Made by a program: the position numbers and the translations under genes
NCBI RefSeq assembly: GCF_964275005.1
Contig: NC_092689.1
Coordinates: 1,247,501-1,311,500 of the forward strand
Reading direction: 5' to 3'
Source of the DNA: Diadema setosum
Taxonomy: Eukaryota; Echinodermata; Echinoidea; Diadematoida; Diadematidae
Length of the DNA: 64,000 nt
The notes under the pieces: model-generated
Seen by the model: only the letters and a program-made list of their open reading frames with translations
Told to the model about the DNA's origin: nothing
The model's database searches: none
Shown here: positions 53,809-64,000 of the stretch, one piece after another
Layout of the letters: each line of letters starts with the position of its first letter
How positions within the stretch are numbered: position 1 is the stretch's first letter

Positions 53809-54309
53809 ATAGACTTATCAGCAGAGGGTACATATCTCATCCAGACTTTGGTCATATTAACCTCAAGCTGTGTTCTGTATCGTTGGACTGTTTGTTGAAT
53901 GTGTCAGAATGGTCCAGAGGAGGATAAGGGGAGGGAAAGGGGGTATTTGAATTTAAGACAGGCTAATAACCTGGTACAATTTCATTGATGGGGGAAAAAA
54001 ACTGTAGTGAAGAAGTATGAAATGGGAGAAAGAGAGAGAGAGAGAGGGAGAGTTCTACCATGTGAGAGTAATAGAATATGATACTCATCTGAATGCATTG
54101 CATGACTTAAGTTATTAACAACATAAGGAATAGGATACTAAAAAAACAAAACAAAACAAAGAAAATTCTTTTCATTTGGTGTTGTTTGGCTCTTATTCTA
54201 GAGGAATATTCAGACTCTCAAGTTGTGATATTTTGGTTGATCATTTTCATTCTGTTTCAGAAAGAAGTCATCAGTGAGGTCTGTGACAGGATGACTACAT
54301 GCTGATAGG

Positions 54310-55315
54310 ATGGCTTCAGATTTGTCAGAGGGTCAGGGGAGTACCCTGCCTGCAGGGACCACCCCCTTCTCATCAGTCCAAGATCCCAACAACACATATT
54401 CATCACTGCAGCTCCTGACATCTCAGCAGGGTCTCATTGACCCCATGGCCAGCATGAGTTCCACTCAGCTCATCCCGTTCACAGCTGTGTCTCAGGTTGC
54501 TACCTCACAGATGGGGTCATCTCCCTCCATAGCATCGTCGGGCATCGCGGGGCAGTCATTGAGTGCTCACCCTGAACTGACGTTCAACGAGGAAGCTCTC
54601 TTCTACGTGTCCCAAACATTGCAAGGGTTGCCCTCTCCGCTGCAACCCTCAGCCGCTTCCCTGGTAATGTCGGCTCAAGAACCACCCATGTCATCTTCTA
54701 ATTCAGAAGTACTGGCGTCATTGCAGTCACCCATAAATTCATCGTCTCTTCTCACACCTTTGACATCATCACAGCTCATGCTAGTGTCCTCTGCGCAGTA
54801 TCTACCTTTATCATTGCCTCAGGTACCCCCCAAATCTTCAAACCTGACAATGACTTCAGCAAGTCTGGCTACAGAAAGTCAGTCATTGATCCAGACTCCT
54901 CAGCTGTCCAATATAATGTGTCACCAACCAGCTACCGTCGATGAGCATAGACTCTCCGCGTCCACTGTGGCAGACCCTAAGGTAGCCACCCCTTCTCTGG
55001 ATGAAACACCCCATCAAGAACCTAGTGGTATATTGCAGTCAGATCTGGAGGCTCCTCTGGAAGACTTGATGCAGACTGCGGCAAGTGACAGAAACATCTT
55101 AGAACAAGCGACTGGTGACATGCATGCGGATGTCCTCTGCCTTGATCTCAAGCAGGGTAGTGAGAAGAATTTCCAGACAGACTTAGACAGGACTGCTGGC
55201 AGTCTTGTGCCAGGAAATGACTTAGGGACATCATCAGTCTGTGATGCAGATTATCCTGATGCACTAACGGAGGAGTGGGCTCAGTTATTCAAGGAAAAGA
55301 TAACTCCATACTTTG
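54310..55315 (+). CDS. CARF: CARF-like gene, coding exon 1 (residues 1-335)
   Basis: The exon itself begins at 54261 after acceptor TTCTGTTTCAG; 54261-54309 is 5' UTR with in-frame stops, so the ATG at 54310 is the first usable start. Encodes MASDLSEGQGSTLPAGTTPF and a long Ser/Gln/Leu-rich stretch with few charges, then an acidic end DYPDALTEEWAQLFKEKITP. Donor TTTG|GTGAGT. Confidence 0.88.
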
Positions 55316-58300
55316 GTGAGTTATAGTTTTCTCTCGATGCCCTATTTGATGTACAATATTATTCATTTCCCCTCCCTCACATTAGCTGTTTGAGCGTGAT
55401 GTTGTGTATCTGTTTTGGTGTTGTTCTTAAGGCAGATGGCTAGTTGCTGACATTTTCTGGTAGCTTTCTGTGAGTTATTGAACTTGACAACCAGATAATG
55501 AGTAAGGAGAATCAGGTATTTGATATTCAGAATATGAACTAGAATCGGAATTTGTCAACACTGACAAATTAGGTGATCCGATCTATTCGAAAATCAATGA
55601 TTTGAGTCCTGATCCCAATAGGCATGACCATACCGGTTTCATTTGTGTTGAGGAGACATTGGCAGTGTGATGTTTGGATTCTCATTTAGAAAAGGGAGTC
55701 AGACTTGCCATCTTTGATACCGAATTCCGTATACACTAACAAAGATACAGAATGAAGTATATTTGACCTTTGACCCCACTTTGCACACCCAAGATGGCAT
55801 CTGAGCAACAAGTGGTTATTTTGTGAAATGATCCTTGTAACATGGCCTTTGCGTGTGCAAAATATGGGAAAGACAGGACATGTATTCACCAAGATAAAGG
55901 ATGAACCATTTGTGACCTTTGACCCTAATTTACCTACCCAAGATGGTGTCTTATCAAGTAGTTGTTATTTTATGAAATAATGTACGTGACATGAACTAAA
56001 CATGTGCAAAATATGGGGGTGATAGGGGCTGTTTTTCTTGAGTTATTGCAAAGAAAGTTGCAGAAAGAAAGAAATATCTCAATACATCGAAGATAAGCTT
56101 GAATTTCAACCAAGATTTTTGACGTGATCCCGACATAAATATATCGTATGAAAAAACGAAGGGCACACTTAAGATAGCCCTAAGCCTAAGCTACAACATA
56201 TTAAAATCTGGGAGAAATTCACCGAAGGGTAAGTGAGCTAGTGCTCGAAAAAGATAGTCATGTCAATTTTCACTTCCAGAAAAACTGCACTCCCATAGAG
56301 ATAACACGTAAACTGGTCAAATTTGACAAGATTACTTTCAATCCATTTTTACGAGGTGATGCCGTCATCCAATCGAAATTTTGTAAGACAATATTGAAAT
56401 AGCATTTGATAAGCTACAACATACTGAAATCTGGGTGAAAATCGGCAAAGGATAAGTGAGATACGCTCGAGTGAACATGAAATTTGATGACGTCATTTTG
56501 AAAATCTACTTTTTTATTTTATCAAGAAATTTGATATCTTTTAATCATTTTTCTAGCTTCGCAACCCATGAAATGACATGTACAACTTATCAACTTTCAG
56601 AATATGTAAAGAAAATGGGGATTCACGGTCCATCCTGACGAGTAAAATCGCATTTAAAATTGGCGGTTTTTTGGCATAGTTGCACTGTATATCGCCATTG
56701 ACGCGCGCGCGGAATTTCAACTTTGACGGGCCCGTATGACGTCATATTGAGTGGGATTGACTTGAAACTTGGTAGAATTGTTCACTGACATTTCAGACAT
56801 CCGATCCATGTGAAAAAACGGGAAATTTCCATTGCATACGAGCTCTGCGTGCGTATGTGCGCACGCGTACGCGTCCGTCGATTTTTTAATGAAATGCTCC
56901 AAATCACCTGAAACGTGTGCAAAACAATTTTGAGCTCGATTGGAGAATATTAAAATTTCAACGCACGCATATGCGCTCGTTTAGTATAAACATGACTAAA
57001 TTTTACGACATGAATCAATAGAGCTTGACTTGACCTATCATGTAAATTTCATTGAGAAATTCCATTCCATCAATGAGATACAAATGTGAACGTGATTTTA
57101 GATAATGACGTCATAGTGACGTCACGGTTGACTGATCACAATGATACATTAGATTTGTCATCCCTGGAACATGATACATATATGGTATAAGTTTGAAAGT
57201 GATAGGTGAAGGACTTTTTGAGTTAACCTCTGCACAAGATTTGAGGAGAAAGAAATAAAGAAGAAGAATAAAGAAAGAAAGAATCAGTACAAAACAGAAG
57301 GTGATCCGAGAGGATACTTGGATCACCTAATGAATAGTTGATAAGATGGCAGATGTCATTGTATGGGTTTTAATGATATGCATACTTTTTCTTCCATTAA
57401 AGGAAAAGTTCACCTTCATAAACATAAGGATTGAGAGAATGCAGCAATATTAGTAGAACACATCAGTGAAAGTTTGAGGAAAATTGGACAATCGATGCAA
57501 AAGTTATGAATTTTTAGAATTTTTGTGTTGGAACTGCTGGACAAGGAGACTACTACAGCTTGTGATGTCATATGAGTACAACAGTATAAAGAAAATGTAA
57601 AGAAAATTCAACATATTTTCATTTTTTTCACATAATAAAAGAGCATTTGGCTTGCCTCTTTCTAAAGGTAGGGGGAATAATATTTCCCATAACATATGTC
57701 AGTAACGGGAATGCGTACTTTTTTCAAAAGATGAAATTTTGTGAAATTCTCTAAAATTATATTTCCCTTATATTGTTGTACGCATGTGATATCGTACACT
57801 GCAGTAGTCTTATCATCCAGCGGTTACTGCACAAAAACTTCAAAAATTCATAACTTTTGAACGGATTGTCTGATTTTCCTCAAACTTTCAATGATGTGCT
57901 CTACTAATATTGCTACATTTTCTCAATCCTTATGTTTATGAAGGTGAACTTGTCCTTTAAGTAGTTGACACATAGGTAACACATAGCTTAATCGGTAGAC
58001 TCTCGTAAGGCAATTTAATTTCCTTTCAAAAGTTCTATGTTAGATTACCCTGTGATTTCTTTGACATCAAATGTACATGAATTTGAAATGTCAATGTAGA
58101 TTAGTAATCACCAGCAGTTTTATGTTGTAATTTCTTTGTGACTTATGAATGATAATCAATTTATTGATAATTTTTTAAAGTAGAAATTATCAATTATGGA
58201 TTCGTAAAATTTAGATTCAAGTTATAGATTATGTGCTAATAAGACTGAAACATAAGTAAGGGCTAAATTGTTAGGCTTCCAGGTTATTGGATAGATGGGC

Positions 58301-60122
58301 AGAGTAAACAGATGTTTTAGATTTTACTGGCTAAATCAAATCTAATTTTGTTTTCAATAACCATGAAGCATGAAATCCATTCACTGCTTTCAGTCTCTGC
58401 AAGAATATGTGCAAGAATATGTGAAACACTATATAGTGTTTTCAAAGTGAAGTTCTTTTTTTTTAATCTTTTTATGTCCGTAAATGTAAGCCCAGACTTC
58501 ATGGATCACTATATGAAAGAGTAAATTTCAAAAAAAAAAAAAAAGTATTGTAAACAGCAGTGATACAAAGACAGCAGATCATTGAAAATTAGTGCCCATT
58601 CAGACTGCCAAAAACAACAACCTGACAACAATGTCTACACGTATGTGACAATGTAATTCAACTTCATGGATGTACACAATGAAGCAATATAATAACTTTT
58701 ACATGAATGTTTGTCTGGTGAAATACTGAAATAGAAAAAGAGAATTTTGAATTTATTTGGATGGAAACTGTGCTATGAAAGTAAGTAATCATCTATTATC
58801 ATCTCTATGACAGCAAAGCAATAGCACATGATAAGTTTTGCTTCTTTTCCCTCTGCCCAGGTTATGTAGACACACTGGAGGAGGCTGAGCAGTTGCTGAA
58901 GGTGTATGAACTGTGCACGAATTCTAAATTCCTCGGTGTGAAGAGGTGCGACAAAACAAACTTTGAAGTCAACGTGTCGAGAGGGCGCCCTTTTCGCTAC
59001 ACCGCTCTTGTGATCTGTGGTCATAAGCTCCCATTCGATGGTGTGCCTTACTATCATGGAGGAAAGGGACTGTACTACTGCCATCTTGGCAGCAAGCGAA
59101 AAGAACCACCCAAGGATCGTCCCCTCAAGCACCCCAAGAAGCGACTGCAGAGTAAGAAGGTGGGCTGTATGGCTCGAGTCGCCTTCCGTGTGGTAGCACG
59201 GTTTCCTGAGTACAAACTGAAAGACAATACTGAATACAACCGACTTGTTGCCTCCCAAACACTGTCCAAGCACCTGAAAGAAGGGCTGAAGGACGTGGCG
59301 ATGGAGTGGCGGGTCTATGTCATGCTTCCCAGGATAGCCCACCACACCAACCATGAAATCATCCCCACCCTTAGATTGAGGGGGGCGCCACTTGACCGCA
59401 GGGTCATTGGCCGCATCTGCCAGCTGGTGAAAATGGGCCTGAGGGACACCGCCACCATCCAGAGGCAGGTGGTGCACTTTGCCGAGAATGTCCTCAAGAA
59501 AGACGGGATGGAGTGGAAGCAAACCAAGGACGTCTGTGGCAGTCGTCAGGTCTGGTGGTACCGCAAGCAGATCCTGGATCTCATGCAGGACAACAAGCTG
59601 GAGGGGTCCAAGTTTATGGAGATGATTCGCGAGGTGGAGGAGATTGCAGAGAAACATGGCTACATCGGATATGTGGACGAGAGTGAGGAGGAGGAGGAAG
59701 ATGGTTGTGAGAACAGTGTAAAAAGGACAGGGAGCAAGTGGAGGAAGCGCACCCAGCTGAAGAACAAGAAGAACTATGAGAAGCAGCTGAACAAACTCAA
59801 GATGGAATCATTTACGGAGCTGGAGACCATCACAAAGCACTTGCAGTCATGCACACAGGTTGAGGTATTGGCCAGGCTGCGTCTAAGTCTGCAGTCGGCT
59901 CGAGAGACCTTCGAAAAGGGGTTGAAAATAGCCACAGAGCCTCAGTCAAGTGGATGCTTTGACATATCATCAGGGCAGCTGCAGTTCATACCCAACGTGA
60001 GTCACATTGTAGAGGTACATCAAAGTGCAGAGACAGATGATGGGGGCGAGGACAATGTGCTGCCGCAATCAGTACAGCAGATTTTTGTCACTGATAAAAC
60101 ACAATTCTTTGCACATGTTTGA
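54310..60122 (+). CDS. CARF: CARF-like (ALS2CR8 domain) transcription factor, two coding exons
   Basis: Coding exons 54310-55315 and 58861-60122 join in phase 1 (TTT-G|GT-TAT) to about 755 residues; human CARF has about 725. Residues 1-335 are Ser/Thr/Gln/Pro-rich, typical of a transactivation region. Residues 336-510 match the ALS2CR8 domain: HKLPFDGVPYYHGG (human YVPYDGIPFVNAG), CHLGSKRKE (human CQYGPRRKG), CMARVAFRVVARFPEYKL (human CPARIYIKKVQKFPEYRV), YVMLPRIAHHTNHE (human YVQLPTQQAHQYHE). Zinc ligands are probably C409, C438, H497, H500. The C-terminus is charged. Vertebrate CARF binds calcium-response element 1 in the Bdnf promoter; that role cannot be assumed here, since many invertebrate ALS2CR8 proteins exist. 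Confidence 0.85.
55568..57331. mobile_element. 1.76-kb element with TTAGGTGATCC ends
   Basis: Ends TTAGGTGATCCGATCT and AGGATACTTGGATCACCTAA; the right end is itself a small hairpin. Left half has two diverged direct copies of about 165 bp (AAGATGGCATCTGAGCAACA / AAGATGGTGTCTTATCAAGT). Purine-rich AAGAAGAATAAAGAAAGAAA near the right end. No transposase. Confidence 0.65.
57397..57960. mobile_element. TTAA-flanked foldback MITE, 564 bp
   Basis: TTAA at both edges; inverted ends AAAGGAAAAGTTCACCTTCA and GAAGGTGAACTTGTCCTTT with arms of at least 150 bp (CATAAGGATTGAGAGAATGC mirrored). TTAA target choice is that of piggyBac-type elements, but no transposase is present to confirm the class. Confidence 0.85.
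58861..60122 (+). CDS. CARF: CARF-like gene, coding exon 2 (residues 336-755) and stop
   Basis: Acceptor TTCCCTCTGCCCAG. Encodes GYVDTLEEAEQLLKVYELCT, the ALS2CR8 domain, a helix-rich region with IRQ-like basic stretches (about 505-590), an acidic ESEEEEEDG run, a basic KWRKRTQLKNKKNYEKQLN helix (about 625-650), and ends …DKTQFFAHV before TGA. GC content is clearly higher than in flanking introns. Confidence 0.9.
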
Positions 60123-62500
60123 CACCGTGTAATCTGTCAACACCTCAACCCTACTCAAGTGCTTTACTGAGGAAATCAGATTGATCACTAGACTTTATGA
60201 AGCAAGTATATTTTTTTGCACAGGACACTTACATGAGAGCCCACAAAAACTGGGAAAGGGTGCTTTTCTGTTAAATTTCTGTAGTGAGTTTGTATAATTT
60301 ATGGTCCATTTTTGGTTCATTTTATTTTTGTATTTTTCAGAAAGTTTACTCCTTCCATCTTAGTTTGAAGTTTGGGAACAAAGAATCAAGTTCTTCATCT
60401 TTTTCACAATTCAAATTAAACCCATGTGTTCAGGACTTATATTATTTTCTCTGTTTTCTACATACATTTGGCACTATGATGAGCATGAAGAGCAAACAAA
60501 GCTATTTAAAACAGTGAGCAATATTCCTATTACTAAAGAACGATCATGAATAGAACATGTAAATTAGTTTTTTAATCCCACATAGCTGCCGACATTGAGT
60601 TTCAAGTTATTTTTATTGTTGGGTGTTTTTGGGGTTTTTTTGTTTTTTGTTTTTTGTTTTTTGCACACAGTGAAGAGTGAATCAATGTGCAATAAGCTGT
60701 CGACATATTCTAAAGCCCATTTTTTCCAAAGTAACATTCCCAAAGTGTGGTTTATTTTGTCACTTGTTTCAGCTGGTTAAGCACATCAAATTTTGATAAG
60801 TTTATCATTTTATTGCAAAGAATCACTTCTTGCATCTTTGTAATATTATGTAGACTACTGAAAAATGCACACACATTCTTTAATCATAAAGTTCAAATTG
60901 TTTTTATATTTTTGTTACCACTGGTACTATAAGAAATGGCTTCGTACCTTCTATGTTGAAAGATATTCTGTATCATAACAGACTATGTAACATTTTTTTA
61001 TTTGTGCTAATATTTTGTCAACATTTTGCCAGACACTTACTAACCCTTGGCTGCAAGGACCAAAAAGCAATTGAGTGTTACATATAGTTTACTTGAATTG
61101 CTAAGATTTTCTATTCATCTATTCAGATTGAAATATACATGTAAGTAAGAATATATAGATATTGGAAATAATATATTTAAATCATTAGATTGACATTTTG
61201 AGTAGTGCTCATCCTTTTTTCCATGTCATTTCTGAAATAAGAAAAGTGCTCTGGTAGAAATAAAACGATATAGGAAATGTACTTATGCGACTCTTAATAG
61301 TTATTCTACCATCATTAGAAGGACGTGATCAGATATGCAAATTAGACATTTCAGTCTCTTAGGGATGATTCCCTGACATAGCCCATGAATGTCAAATTCC
61401 TTCTGAAATTCAATTGAACAAAAAGTCACATAAACACAAGGTCAGAGAGAATGAATTGAATGAGAGCAAATAAGAATGCTATGGCAATGATTGTAAATCA
61501 TCCGACTTGGGGTCGCTACTTTTATGTAACTATAGAAAATTGTTTTGTTCATGTTTTTGCAATCGTTATTGTGAAAGCAAAGAAAGCACTTTAGATACAT
61601 GTAAGTCAGCAGACGGCTACTTTCAAGTCAATAGTAAGCTTCAAAAATTTGATTGGTGTTAAATCAGAGAACCTTTGCAGTCATTTGTTACTCAAGTTAT
61701 GTCTCTCAGGGCTCAAGAACCAGGTTTACACTTCTCATAATGAGGACATGTCAGTAAGTGGAATATTGTTTCAGGTGGTGTTAGTTCTGTGTCGACATGC
61801 TCGTTTACCCAAGATTTTGATTTGCAATTATGCAAGGTTTAGGGTAATCTGCATATGTATACCGGTATTGAGCAATAAGTCATCTGACATATTTATTACT
61901 ATATATCTATATTTATCAGTGCTTTTCTGTTGGTCATTATATAGTGGATTTGATTAGTACGAGACTCTCTCAGGCAGATTGCCGTGATCATGACCTGTGA
62001 TTTCCCTTTTTAGAACAATTTTCCAGTGAGTAATTTGCATTTAATTAGTTTATAGACAGAAATTATGGATTTGACAAAAAAAAAAATGGTATTTAGTATT
62101 CATGACCTGCTATTCCATATGAAGTAAAGACCGATTTCTTACCTTCTAGCTGAATGTGTCAATATAATTTTGCTTCCTGTGGTACAAATGAATGTGCCCA
62201 TATACCACACCTACATTTCTATTTTGTCCAAAATGTAGTCGTTTTATCGAAACTGAATGGTTGAAATGATAGGCCTTGAATGACAAATTCCTCGCAGGAT
62301 GTGTAGAAATGCCCAGATTTAAGACTGATGCGGAAGGCGGGTTCGTATCAGTATAATTCCAACTTTGTGTTTTTTGGCACTTTGCAGCAGATTGTGGGCA
62401 TGTCTATCAATCATGGTAATGACCTCCATGCACCTGTCAATGTGTGTGCGACACCATAACCATGATCTTTTTTAATCTATCAGTACTTTTCAAGAGAAGA
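60123..62500 (+). other. CARF-like gene 3' UTR and following non-coding DNA
   Basis: AT-rich with no credible coding frame. AATAAA at 61259-61264 is a possible poly(A) signal about 1.1 kb past the stop; others occur later (about 62968). Short T/G runs at 60617-60662. I see nothing else. Confidence 0.45.
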
Positions 62501-62542
62501 CAGAGTCATTTTCAAGAAATCTTTGGAGGATACAGTCAGCGG

Positions 62543-62733
62543 TACAGTGCACTCCCATTATAACGAACACAGTTACAACGAAATTCTGGTTACAACGAAG
62601 TAAAAATTCTGGCTGCAACGTTGGTATGCTCTATGTTTTTCTATTGTTTATTTTTTCGGTTATAACGAAATTTCTAAATAACAAAAGAAAACTGCCGATC
62701 GCGAGGACTTCATTATAACGGGAGTCCACTGTA
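62543..62733. mobile_element. pogo-like MITE, family 'TACAGTG-ACTCCCATTATAACGA'
   Basis: 191 bp; ends TACAGTGCACTCCCATTATA and ATAACGGGAGTCCACTGTA. Close to the copy at 7919-8084. Confidence 0.85.
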
Positions 62734-63752
62734 ATATCATTGCACCAGAACCATGAAATTGCAAACTTGTTCCTATTTTAAGTTGTAAACACACAGAAGA
62801 TAGTTGGTGTCAAAGAAGATGATGAAAATATCTTATGAATGTCACAAAGGTCATTCCTTACAATACATGTATTCTTTGGGTGCAGTGCATATATGACACA
62901 AAACTCAATAGTTGATACACAGAGATAAATTCCCTACTTTGCACTCTCATCCACACTGAATTCTCAATAAATAAAGAATACAGAAAAATGTCATTCTCAC
63001 TTCGCCAATCACAATTTTATATATTTCCACAATAGATTACTGCAAGACATTATTAGCACAAAAAAAAAGAAGAAAAAGAAAATATAAATAAAATTGTACA
63101 TAAATGATGGAAATTGGCACTGGAATTACACTGAATTTATCAACCTAACTTTCTGACAAGCACAAGTTTGAGCTCTAAAGGAACCATCTTGAATATGTTC
63201 TGAATGGAAGTTTAGGCAGCAAATACAAGATACCTGCTGAAGTCTGCTTGAGAAATTATTCTTGGGTGTAGGTGTGTAAAGTAGTCTACTGGATGTGGCA
63301 TAATATTTTTATATTCCAGTAATATAATTTAACTTATTTGGTTTCTGATATTTAATCTAAAAGTTTGAGGGTTGTCTTTCTCTATATGTGTGTGCCAAAG
63401 GTAAACCTTTAAACATGTGTTGCATGTCATCTTTAAGATGACTGTGAATGAAAGAAAAATATCTAAATTTGTATAGACCACAGGCTCCTACTTTAAAGGA
63501 AGTATCATTTCACACGGATGTACTTGGGGAAAACTTGAATACTGTGATATGACAATACATTGCACCAAAGAAATGTCCTACCGCAGAATCTAGCACAGAG
63601 TTCCTGAAAAGCTCGTAACTTGACCCACTTCATTACCAAAGGAACCTCTAGCTTTCTCAGCTTGATGTACTAGTAATTTCAGCTGGCACATACAATATAC
63701 AATTATGAATCTTGATTGTTTTTTACTCATCACACGTTGTTATTCTTTTGAG
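62734..63752. other. Non-coding DNA at the window end
   Basis: AT-rich; AATAAA at about 62968 and 62972, otherwise nothing recognised. Confidence 0.5.
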
Positions 63753-63994
63753 TACTGTATACACCATATATTTCTGAGGGGCTTTTATTTGTGGAGAATT
63801 TTGCAAGTCGGGTGCTATTTGCAAATTCAATAATGTGCATAAACATTCACTTTGATCCCAACATGTATGCAATGCGCATGCGCGCATTTCCCCACCCCCT
63901 GCTATACTCCACAATTGTGAATTTAACCACTCCTAAAATATCAGGAAATCCAGATTCCTGAAAAATTAGACTCGAATATATGGCCTATACAGTA
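63753..63994. mobile_element. TA-flanked MITE, family 'TACTGTATACGCC', copy 2
   Basis: 242 bp, almost the same length as the copy at 4327-4569; ends TACTGTATACACCATATATT and ATATATGGCCTATACAGTA. Confidence 0.75.
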
Positions 63995-64000
63995 TCATTC

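Larger units (their letters stand above)
45120..54260. other. Divergent 5' region between the MULE/SWIM and CARF-like genes
   Basis: No protein gene confirmed. Holds candidate minus-strand 5' exons, the CpG-rich stretch, four or more inverted-repeat elements and a 1.35-kb motif-array element, described separately. 49280-50020 is AT-rich with nothing recognised except clustered TAGATCTAGATCTAG strings at about 49685-49705. Confidence 0.6.
55316..58860 (+). other. CARF: CARF-like gene intron
   Basis: 3.5 kb, mostly filled by two inverted-repeat elements (55568-57331 and 57397-57960). The last 900 bp show nothing recognised. Confidence 0.8.

Noticed and set aside
58773-59657. 294-codon minus-strand open frame
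   Set aside because: Antisense shadow of the CARF-like exon, which has family similarity on the plus strand.

Overview
The window is intron-rich, AT-rich eukaryotic nuclear DNA packed with short DNA-transposon-like repeats. Vertebrate-like exon structure in a conserved gene, abundant TTAA- and TA-flanked miniature elements, a tRNA-headed SINE and a G/C-rich 'GCCTCCGCC' repeat family suggest a marine deuterostome invertebrate, most likely an echinoderm such as a sea urchin. This assignment is inference from style and is not proven. I saw no bacterial genes, no CRISPR array, no rRNA or free tRNA gene, and no recognisable retroviral or LTR element.

Three protein-coding genes are well supported. 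(1) Positions 4731-26473, plus strand: the ortholog of CSTF3 (CstF-77, suppressor of forked), the scaffold of the cleavage stimulation factor in mRNA 3'-end formation. I could place 18 coding exons that join in frame to 711 residues; only a short first exon is missing. A 2.0-kb 3' UTR ends near an AATAAA at 28492. (2) Positions 32611-45091, minus strand, with possible 5' exons up to 48778: a protein of about 1182 residues in 11 coding exons. It combines a WRKY-GCM1/FAR1-type zinc finger, a MULE-type DDE transposase-like domain, a SWIM zinc finger, an E/R-rich single-helix-like segment and a basic tail. It looks like a host gene derived from a Mutator-like transposase. (3) Positions 54310-60122, plus strand: a CARF-like (ALS2CR8 domain) transcription factor of about 755 residues in two coding exons. 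Genes 2 and 3 are head to head across a CpG-rich stretch near 48.8-49.3 kb, and both carry the same kind of C-C-H-H zinc site.

The layout by region is as follows. 0-4.7 kb: possible tail of an upstream gene, then non-coding DNA. 4.7-28.5 kb: CSTF3. 28.5-32.6 kb: convergent intergenic DNA with AT microsatellites, a 200-bp duplication and a hairpin. 32.6-45.1 kb: the MULE/SWIM gene. 45.1-54.2 kb: divergent 5' region with two very long foldback palindromes (747 and 659 bp) and a 1.35-kb element carrying eight copies of a 15-bp ACGCGT-centred motif. 54.3-60.1 kb: CARF-like gene. 60.1-64 kb: its 3' UTR and intergenic repeats.

The most notable items are the MULE-derived gene and its zinc-finger kinship with the neighbouring CARF-like gene; the motif-array element at 52.5-53.8 kb; the giant foldbacks; repeats that carry perfect DR1 nuclear-receptor-type sites; and a weak 5' splice site in the CSTF3 intron that matches the intron known in vertebrates for autoregulatory internal polyadenylation.
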